Assembly: GCA_025454275.1 (NCBI GenBank)
Contig: JALOOS010000132.1
Location: 1-5,765 of the forward strand
Source of the DNA: Desulfobacterales bacterium
Lineage (GTDB): Bacteria; Desulfobacterota; Desulfobacteria; Desulfobacterales; SpSt-501
Reading direction: 5' to 3'
DNA: 5,765 bases
Below, one piece after another: positions 1 through 4,647 of the stretch (position 1 is its first letter; every line of letters starts with the position of its first letter). The translations under genes and the position numbers were made by a program. The notes below the pieces were generated by a model, which was given only the letters and a program-made list of their open reading frames with translations, ran no database searches and was not told where the DNA came from.

Positions 1-258
1 CCGCACCGGCACCGGGTTGCCCTCGGTGCTGGTGCCGGCCCCCCAGGGGGTCACCGGCACCTCCTGCTCATAGGCCCAGCAGAGGATCGCCGCCACCTCT
101 GCGGTGGTCACCGGCCAGATCACCCCGGCAGGCAGGGTCCCCTGATGGAACGAGATGTCTTTCAGGTGCAGCTCGCGGTTGGACTGCCCGGTGGAAAAAC
201 GATCCGCTGCCACCATGGATGCGAGGGCGGCGAGTTGAGCGGCGCTGAACTCCTTCAT
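1..258 (-). CDS. FAD-linked oxidase, GlcD / D-lactate dehydrogenase type (N-terminal 86 codons; C-terminus outside window)
   Basis: The frame is open from an ATG at 258 to the window edge. A strong ribosome site (GGGAGGAGA, 272-264) precedes it by about five bases and fixes the start. After a short helical lead (MKEFSAAQLAAL), residues about 43-86 look like the start of a PCMH-type FAD-binding domain (FAD_binding_4). The run has the order VIWPVTTAEVAAIL, then a helix ending YEQEVPVTPWG, then G-A-G-T-S-T-E-G-N (about 73-81), the loop that contacts the FAD pyrophosphate. Family members (GlcD, D-lactate dehydrogenase, related 2-hydroxy acid dehydrogenases) have about 450-500 residues or more, so most of this gene is missing, including the C-terminal substrate domain. 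It lies 75 bases after dctM on the same strand, consistent with oxidising the acid imported by the TRAP system. Lactate or glycolate is a guess; the fragment cannot settle the substrate. Alkyl-DHAP synthase-like or other PCMH flavoproteins remain possible. Confidence 0.82.
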   Translation of the reverse strand, partial: MKEFSAAQLAALASMVAADRFSTGQSNRELHLKDISFHQGTLPAGVIWPVTTAEVAAILCWAYEQEVPVTPWGAGTSTEGNPVPVR

Positions 259-295
259 GTCGGTCTCCTCCCGGAAAAAATTGCTCGATCACGAC

Positions 296-325
296 GATCT
301 AGACACGAACTCCCGTGAGGGTCAA
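296..325 (-). promoter_or_regulatory. Weak candidate promoter before the FAD oxidase gene
   Basis: In the 75-base gap after dctM there is a TTGACC (325-320), five of six matches to a sigma-70 -35 box. Seventeen or eighteen bases later comes CTAGAT or TAGATC (302-296), only a poor -10 match. The position would give a leader of about 30 bases. It may be chance, and the oxidase may simply be co-transcribed with dctQM, since there is no convincing terminator in the gap. Confidence 0.2.
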
Positions 326-333
326 CCCGGGTC

Positions 334-1638
334 TCAGGGATAGATCAAGGATGGGATCCACAGGGTCAGCGGCGGCCAGAAGCAGGCGACCAGCAGGGCG
401 ATGAAGGCGGAGAAGATCAAGGGCAGCGCCGCCCGGGAGATCTGCCCCAGGCTCACGCCTGCGATCGTGCAGCTGACGAAGAGGCAGATGCCGACAGGCG
501 GGGTCAGCATGCCGACCGCCAGGTTGATCACCATGAGCACGCCGAACTGAACCGGGTCGACCCCCATCTGGGGGGTCAGCGCCGCCAGCACGGGGACGAG
601 CAGGATCAGGGCGGCGGTGGTCTCCATGACGCACCCGACCACGAGCAGCCCCGCCATCACGAGCAGCAGGAGCCCCCATGGCGGCAAGGAGAGCGCGGCG
701 ACCAGGTTTCCCAGCATCTGGCTGGTCTGCTGCATGGCGACCAGCCAGGTGAAGACCTTGGCCATGGCGATGATGAAGAGAATCGTGGCGGCCGTGATCT
801 GGGAGCGCACGATGAGACCGGGCAGCTGGCGCCACTTCAGCTCGCGGTTGAACACCATGCTCACGAAGAGCGCATAGAAGACCGCGAGCGCCGCCGCCTC
901 GGTAACCGTGACAATGCCGGAGAGGATCCCGCCCAGCACGATCACCGGCGCCCCGAGGGCCCAGAGCGCCTCTTTCAGGGAGCGCCCCAGCCGGCTCGGC
1001 GAGAAGGACTCCCGCACGCCGTAGCCGCGGCGCCAGGAGATCCACATCGCCACCAGCATGAAGTTCAGCCCGAAGAGGATGCCCACCATCATGCCCCCGG
1101 CGAAGAGCTTCGCGATCGAGACATTGGTCAGGAACCCGAAGATCACCATCGGGATGGAGGGCGGGATGATGACGCCGATGGAGCCGCCGGCCGCCACCAC
1201 CGCAGCGGCGAAAGGCGCGGGGTAGCCCTGTCGGATCATGGCCGGGATGACGATGGCGCCGATCGCGGCCGTGTCCGCCGCGGCGGAGCCGGAGATGCCG
1301 GCAAAGAACATGGAGGCGACGATGCAGGCGCAGGCGAGCCCCCCGGGCACCCAGCCGACCAGGCTGTCGGAAAAATCGATGAGCTGCCGCGAGATGCCGC
1401 CGGTCTCCATGACCGCCCCGGCCAGCATGAAGAGCGGCACGGCCAACAGATCGAAGGAGTCCACCCCGGCGAAGAGGAGCTGGATAATGGTCTGGCCGAG
1501 GGCGGGAATCGGCACCGTGGCGGGAAAGACCCCCGGGGTCAGCATCAGGCCGATGGCCGGCAGCCCGATGGAGAGCGCGATCGGCAGACCGAGGGCGATC
1601 AGCAGAAACAGCAGCCCGAAGAGCAGCCCGACGATCAT
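334..1638 (-). CDS. dctM: TRAP transporter large membrane subunit (DctM family)
   Basis: This 434-residue protein is the ion-coupled translocation subunit of a tripartite ATP-independent periplasmic transporter in the inner membrane. Length and motifs are typical of the family. It begins with a hydrophobic helix (LLFGLLFLLIALGLPIALSIG), then shows VPLFMLAGAVMETGGIS (68-83), the F-x-G-I-S-G-S-A motif (112-119), IPPSIPMVIFG (158-168), G-I-V-T-V-T-E-A-A-A (241-250) and the second-repeat counterpart G-M-L-T-P-P-V-G (376-383). The two halves echo each other, as expected for this inverted-repeat elevator-type fold. Hydrophobic segments run through nearly the whole chain, with a basic cytoplasmic loop near 202-222. 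The ATG (1638-1636) overlaps the dctQ stop as ATGA, so translation is probably coupled to dctQ. The substrate is set mainly by the upstream binding protein and cannot be read from this subunit. Confidence 0.96.
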   Translation of the reverse strand: MIVGLLFGLLFLLIALGLPIALSIGLPAIGLMLTPGVFPATVPIPALGQTIIQLLFAGVDSFDLLAVPLFMLAGAVMETGGISRQLIDFSDSLVGWVPGGLACACIVASMFFAGISGSAAADTAAIGAIVIPAMIRQGYPAPFAAAVVAAGGSIGVIIPPSIPMVIFGFLTNVSIAKLFAGGMMVGILFGLNFMLVAMWISWRRGYGVRESFSPSRLGRSLKEALWALGAPVIVLGGILSGIVTVTEAAALAVFYALFVSMVFNRELKWRQLPGLIVRSQITAATILFIIAMAKVFTWLVAMQQTSQMLGNLVAALSLPPWGLLLLVMAGLLVVGCVMETTAALILLVPVLAALTPQMGVDPVQFGVLMVINLAVGMLTPPVGICLFVSCTIAGVSLGQISRAALPLIFSAFIALLVACFWPPLTLWIPSLIYP

Positions 1639-2111
1639 GGCCGTTTCCGCGCGAGGGTTTGGGTGAGATCGGACAGGACGTGCACCACGAATACGACCGC
1701 CGAGACCGGGATCACCGCAAAGGGGATCGCCATGGGGATCAGGAGGGCCGCGGAGGTGTGCTGCCAGGCCTTGAGGGTGTAAGCCGCCCCGAACCAGACG
1801 ACGACGAGGAAAAGCGCCAGGGTGAGGAGCTGCAGCGCAAGCGTGATGCCCCTTTGAATGCCCGGGCCCAACCGGTGGCCGATGCCCTTCAGGCCGATGA
1901 AGCTTGCCCGCTTGTAAGCGGCGGTGCCGCCCAGAAAGGTGATCGCCACCAGCAGGTGGCGGCTGACCTCCTCGGACCAGCCAAGCGACGCCCCGGCATA
2001 GCGGAAGACCACCTGGGCGAAGAGGATGAGGCAGATGGACGCCCCGATCAGCAGCAACAGCTTTTCGACTGCGCGGTTGACGGCGTCACTGATGCTCTGC
2101 AGCAGACTCAT
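1635..2111 (-). CDS. dctQ: TRAP transporter small membrane subunit (DctQ family)
   Basis: This 158-residue protein has four hydrophobic segments (about 17-35, 51-68, 86-108, 124-146), the usual DctQ pattern. Family marks are A-Q-V-V-F-R-Y (32-38) at the end of helix 1, L-G-W-S-E-E-V-S (43-50), matching the conserved W-x-E-E entry to helix 2, and G-G-T-A-A-Y-K-R (61-68). DctQ pairs with DctM in the membrane and is thought to scaffold it and help dock the binding protein. I chose the ATG at 2111 over a GTG three codons upstream (2120), because the purine-rich AGGTGGAG lies just before the ATG and the GTG would have no ribosome site. Its TGA shares ATGA with the dctM start. It sits downstream of an intrinsic terminator that separates it from dctP, so it is probably made in smaller amounts than the binding protein. 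Confidence 0.93.
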   Translation of the reverse strand: MSLLQSISDAVNRAVEKLLLLIGASICLILFAQVVFRYAGASLGWSEEVSRHLLVAITFLGGTAAYKRASFIGLKGIGHRLGPGIQRGITLALQLLTLALFLVVVWFGAAYTLKAWQHTSAALLIPMAIPFAVIPVSAVVFVVHVLSDLTQTLARKRP

Positions 2112-2114
2112 CCG

Positions 2115-2122
2115 CTCCACCT
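2115..2122 (-). promoter_or_regulatory. Ribosome binding site that decides the dctQ start
   Basis: AGGTGGAG reads on the minus strand and ends three bases before the ATG at 2111; its AGGTGG part is five bases away. It overlaps the alternative GTG start at 2120, which argues against that start. Confidence 0.6.
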
Positions 2123-2163
2123 GAAAGCAATGCCGAGTCGCCGGGGATCGGCCCGGGCGGTTT

Positions 2164-2204
2164 AAAAAAACCGGCGGGAGGGTCGTGGCCGACCCTCCCG
2201 CCGG
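2164..2204 (-). terminator. Rho-independent terminator between dctP and dctQ
   Basis: On the minus strand a perfect 15-base-pair, very GC-rich stem (arms 2204-2190 and 2185-2171) closes a four-base loop (2189-2186). It is followed at once by seven T residues (2170-2164). It starts 13 bases after the dctP stop codon. This is the classic intrinsic terminator layout. In the opposite direction the stem is not followed by a T-run, so it acts on minus-strand transcripts. Because dctQ and dctM lie downstream with no obvious promoter of their own, I infer partial read-through rather than full stop. The stem would also protect the 3' end of a dctP-only message. Confidence 0.92.
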
Positions 2205-2217
2205 GAATGCCCGGTGG

Positions 2218-3192
2218 TCATTTCACCGTCGCCTGAATCTGTTCGATCAGCTTGCGCGTGTCGCCGAAATTGGTCTCGATGACCGGCGCGGTCACTTTGC
2301 GGAAGGCGGCGATATCGGGGTTTTCCTCCACCTGCATCCCGGCCGCCTTGAGCTCGGCCAACTGCTTGACCTCGTTGTCCCGGATGAAGGCCCGGCCCTT
2401 GAGGGATGCCGAGCGCGCGGCCTCCATGACCACCTTGCGTTCAGGGGCGGGCAGGCCGTCCATGAAGGGCTTGTTGGCCACGAAGACCAGGGCGGAATAG
2501 ACGTGCCGGGTGAGGGTCAGGTACTTCTGGCCGGCCTCCACCAGCTTGGCGGCATGAATCACCGCAATCGGGTTCTCCTGCCCGTCGATCACCCCCTGCT
2601 GGAGCTGGGTGAAGATCGGCCAGGCCATGGGGGTGGGGTTCGAACCGATGGCACGCCAGATGGCAAGATGGGTGGGCGCCTCCATCGTGCGGATCTTGAG
2701 CGCCTTGAGGTCCTCGGGGCTCTTCACCGGCCGCTTGGAGTTGGTCACGTTGCGGAAGCCGTTGTCCAGGAAATGCAGCTTGACGAAGCCGGCTTTCTCG
2801 AAGCGCCGGCCCAGGTCCTCGCCGATCGGCCCGTCGAGGGCCTTGTCGGCCGTTTCATACGTCGGAAACAGGAACGGCATTTCGAGCGCCTTGATCTCGG
2901 GCACGAAGGCCTCGATGGGGCCGGTGGTGCAGACCGACATCTGGGTGGTGCCGAGCTGGATCTGCTGCAGCACCTGGGTCTCGCTGCCCAGGGCCGCCGA
3001 ATGGTGGACCACCACGGTGTATTTGCCGGGCAGGGCCTTTTCCACCTCCTCCTTGAACCACTCCGCCGCCTTGGTGTGGACGAAGGCCGGGTTGGTGACG
3101 GTGGCGATGTTGATCGTGGTCTGGGCCGACGCCGCGGCGGCGAAACCCGCCACACACAAAACGGCCGCCAATAGGGTCGCACGGAAACGCAT
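2218..3192 (-). CDS. dctP: TRAP transporter periplasmic solute-binding protein (DctP family)
   Basis: This 324-residue periplasmic receptor captures an organic acid and delivers it to DctQM. A signal peptide is clear: MRFR, a hydrophobic core (7-20), then A-S-A before Q24, a type I cleavage site; there is no lipobox. The mature domain follows the DctP pattern: G-S-E-T-Q-V-L-Q-Q-I-Q-L-G (69-81), M-P-F-L-F (105-109), G-F-R-N-V-T-N-S (145-152), L-K-A-L-K-I-R-T (162-169), I-G-S-N-P-T-P-M (182-189) and L-Q-Q-G-V-I-D-G-Q-E-N-P (197-208). In the family, an Arg at R168 (K-I-R) clamps the substrate carboxylate, and R147 is a likely second contact. The start at 3192 follows a near-perfect ribosome site; an upstream in-frame start at 3255 would add 21 residues before the signal peptide and is unlikely. 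The family takes C4-dicarboxylates, lactate, 2-oxo acids, sialic acid and others. The true ligand is unknown; the nearby flavin oxidase hints at a 2-hydroxy acid. Confidence 0.96.
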   Translation of the reverse strand: MRFRATLLAAVLCVAGFAAAASAQTTINIATVTNPAFVHTKAAEWFKEEVEKALPGKYTVVVHHSAALGSETQVLQQIQLGTTQMSVCTTGPIEAFVPEIKALEMPFLFPTYETADKALDGPIGEDLGRRFEKAGFVKLHFLDNGFRNVTNSKRPVKSPEDLKALKIRTMEAPTHLAIWRAIGSNPTPMAWPIFTQLQQGVIDGQENPIAVIHAAKLVEAGQKYLTLTRHVYSALVFVANKPFMDGLPAPERKVVMEAARSASLKGRAFIRDNEVKQLAELKAAGMQVEENPDIAAFRKVTAPVIETNFGDTRKLIEQIQATVK

Positions 3193-3196
3193 AACG

Positions 3197-3205
3197 CACC
3201 TCCTT
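3197..3205 (-). promoter_or_regulatory. Strong ribosome binding site of dctP
   Basis: AAGGAGGTG on the minus strand is a full anti-Shine-Dalgarno match, four bases before the ATG at 3192. It fixes the start directly ahead of the signal peptide and predicts high translation, as expected for a binding protein. Confidence 0.9.
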
Positions 3206-3212
3206 GTGGATT

Positions 3213-3248
3213 TGATCCGGCCAAGGGTCGGCTCCCCTGCACGGATCA
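3213..3248 (-). repeat. Inverted repeat in the dctP leader
   Basis: The arms TGATCCG (3213-3219) and CGGATCA (3242-3248) are a perfect 7-base inverted repeat with a 22-base spacer. An inner AGGG/CCCT pair in the spacer could extend it as a hairpin. It lies just downstream of the candidate promoter and ends eight bases before the ribosome site. It could be an operator or a 5' leader hairpin; chance is also possible. Confidence 0.35.
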
Positions 3249-3252
3249 TCTT

Positions 3253-3281
3253 CACGTAGTCGAAATGGTTGGGCGTGTCAA
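3253..3281 (-). promoter_or_regulatory. Candidate sigma-70 promoter for dctP
   Basis: A perfect TTGACA (3281-3276) is followed after exactly 17 bases by TACGTG (3258-3253), a weak -10 that keeps only the leading TA. It sits in the only sizeable gap before dctP and would give a leader of about 50 bases. The perfect -35 with a poor -10 is what one expects of an activator-dependent promoter, but that is inference. I looked for a sigma-54 GG-N10-GC signature, common for dct genes, and did not find a good one here. Confidence 0.42.
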
Positions 3282-3286
3282 CTCGG

Positions 3287-3306
3287 GGCCGCGGGCGGGC
3301 GCGGCC
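3287..3306 (-). repeat. GC-rich hairpin right after the MFS gene stop
   Basis: A perfect 7-base-pair stem (arms 3306-3300 and 3293-3287) with a six-base loop starts at the base after the MFS stop codon. No T-run follows (next bases CCGAG), so it does not qualify as an intrinsic terminator. It may slow polymerase or stabilise the 3' end of the upstream message, or be a by-product of high GC content. Confidence 0.4.
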
Positions 3307-4647
3307 TCATGCCTGCTGCCGGCAATAGGTTTCGCGGGTGAAGAAGATGAGGAACCAGGAGACCAGCATCCAGACCATGATCAGCGCAAACGCGCTCCGG
3401 TAGGCCCCGATGCCGTAGATGCGGACCCCCGCGTCCATGAGCCCCTGCCAATGGCGGTCCAGCACCCAGCCGATTGCCGGCTGGAGAAGGGTCGGCCCCA
3501 GCATGATGCCCATGTTGATCACCCCGGAAATCGTGCCGGCCAGCCGCAAGGGAGCCGACTCCTTGACGAGCGGCCAGCAGATATTGAAGCTGGCCGAGAG
3601 AACGCCGGTCACTCCCATCAGGGCCGCCAGCGCCGCAAGCGGCAGCCTGTCGCTGAAAAGGATGCCGGCCCAGCCGGCTGCGGCCAGGCCATGGCCGACG
3701 ATCATCGGCGCCTTGCGGCGGCCGATGCGCTCGGAGAGCCTTCCGACAAAAGGGCTGCCCAGGGCCCAGCAGACCATCATCCCGGAGGTGAGGAAGGCGG
3801 CCTGGGCCGCCGACAGCCCGTAGTGCGTGGTCAGGAACGGGACGCCCCACAGGCCGCAAAACGAGAGCATGGCGCCCACGATCCCGGCCGGGATGAAGAA
3901 CAGGAGCACGGTGTTGCGGTGGTGGAACACCTCTTTCAGCTGGGCAAGCGGGGTGCGGCGCCCGGCCGCGCCCGGCAGGGCGGCGGCGGCATGGCTCGCA
4001 TACCCGCGCTCACGCGGGTCGTCGCGCACCTTTATCCAGATGAGGAGCGCCAGCGCCCCGGTGACGGCCGCCGCCCCCAGCATCACCGGCCGCCAGCCGG
4101 CCCCGTCGACCAGCAGCCGCAGGGGCACCCCTGCGCTCACCGCACCGGTGATGCCGGCCACGAGCAGGATCCCCGAGATCATGGAATAATGGCCGGCCGG
4201 AAACCAGTGCGCCGCGAGCTTGAGGCAGGTGACGAAACTGACCGAGACCCCGGCACCGATCAGCAGTCTCCCGGCGGAGGCCCAGGCGAGGCTCGGCGCG
4301 AGGGCGAACAGGACCGCACCGGCCGCGGTCGCCATCGCCCCGCCGGCGAGCAACCGGCGCGGGCCCCAGGTGTCGGCCAGGATCCCGGTCGGCACCTGCA
4401 GCAGCCAGTAGCTGTAAAAATAGAAGGCCGACAGGTTGCCCAAGGCGGCGGCGCTGATGCCGAAATCCTGCATCAGCTCCCGGGTCATGACCGCCGGGGC
4501 CAGGCGGTGGAAAAAAGCGATCAGGTAGAACACCGCCCCCAGACTCCAGATGAACCAGGAGAGGCCCGGGGGCGGATGGGGCCGATCGCATGCGGCGGTC
4601 GCACCCGAACGGAGCTCAGGGGAGAGGGCGGCGGGAATCGTTTTCAC
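3307..4647 (-). CDS. MFS transporter, 12 transmembrane helices, substrate unknown
   Basis: This 446-residue inner-membrane protein has about twelve hydrophobic segments in two halves joined by a basic cytoplasmic loop (about 206-245), the major facilitator layout. The MFS motif A occurs in both halves: G88-xxx-D92-xx-G95-x-R97-R98 between helices 2 and 3, and G302-xxx-E306-xx-G309-x-R311-K312 in the second half. Helix 1 runs into F-H-R-L-A-P-A-V (46-53), followed by S-A-A-A-L-G-N-L-S-A-F-Y-F-Y-S-Y (65-80) and Q-V-P-T-G (84-88), a pattern seen in MFS carriers of organic anions. A proline-rich tail (about 1-30) precedes helix 1. The start is a GTG (4647) whose GTGA overlaps the kinase stop; no strong ribosome site precedes it, so translation probably depends on coupling. 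The next in-frame Met lies after helix 1 and can be excluded. It may carry the same or a related acid as the TRAP system, but I cannot name a substrate. Confidence 0.9.
   Translation of the reverse strand: MKTIPAALSPELRSGATAACDRPHPPPGLSWFIWSLGAVFYLIAFFHRLAPAVMTRELMQDFGISAAALGNLSAFYFYSYWLLQVPTGILADTWGPRRLLAGGAMATAAGAVLFALAPSLAWASAGRLLIGAGVSVSFVTCLKLAAHWFPAGHYSMISGILLVAGITGAVSAGVPLRLLVDGAGWRPVMLGAAAVTGALALLIWIKVRDDPRERGYASHAAAALPGAAGRRTPLAQLKEVFHHRNTVLLFFIPAGIVGAMLSFCGLWGVPFLTTHYGLSAAQAAFLTSGMMVCWALGSPFVGRLSERIGRRKAPMIVGHGLAAAGWAGILFSDRLPLAALAALMGVTGVLSASFNICWPLVKESAPLRLAGTISGVINMGIMLGPTLLQPAIGWVLDRHWQGLMDAGVRIYGIGAYRSAFALIMVWMLVSWFLIFFTRETYCRQQA

Noticed and set aside
6..38. Inverted repeat CCGGCACC / GGTGCCGG
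   Set aside because: It falls within the coding sequence for the FAD-binding G-A-G-T-S-T-E-G-N-P-V-P loop and arises from GC-rich codons for Gly, Ala, Pro and Val.
271..302. Possible terminator after dctM (GATC hairpin plus T-run)
   Set aside because: On the minus strand a 4-bp GATC stem (arms near 296-299 and 287-290) precedes six Ts (280-275). The stem is too short and the T-run is offset by several bases and sits just before the oxidase ribosome site.
2185..3174. Plus-strand open frame of 329 codons opposite dctP
   Set aside because: It is an antisense shadow of dctP, and it begins inside the terminator stem. The composition is G/R/H/L rich, with no motif or signal peptide.
3193..3255. 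N-terminal extension of DctP from an upstream in-frame start
   Set aside because: It would put 21 charged residues before a clear signal peptide and run through the leader and ribosome site. The ATG at 3192 has an ideal AAGGAGGTG.
2112..3306. Sigma-54 promoter for the TRAP genes
   Set aside because: Because dct transporters are often controlled by DctB/DctD and sigma-54, I looked for GG-N10-GC in both gaps (3193-3306 and 2112-2217). The nearest match, GG..GC before dctQ, has the wrong spacing of 12.
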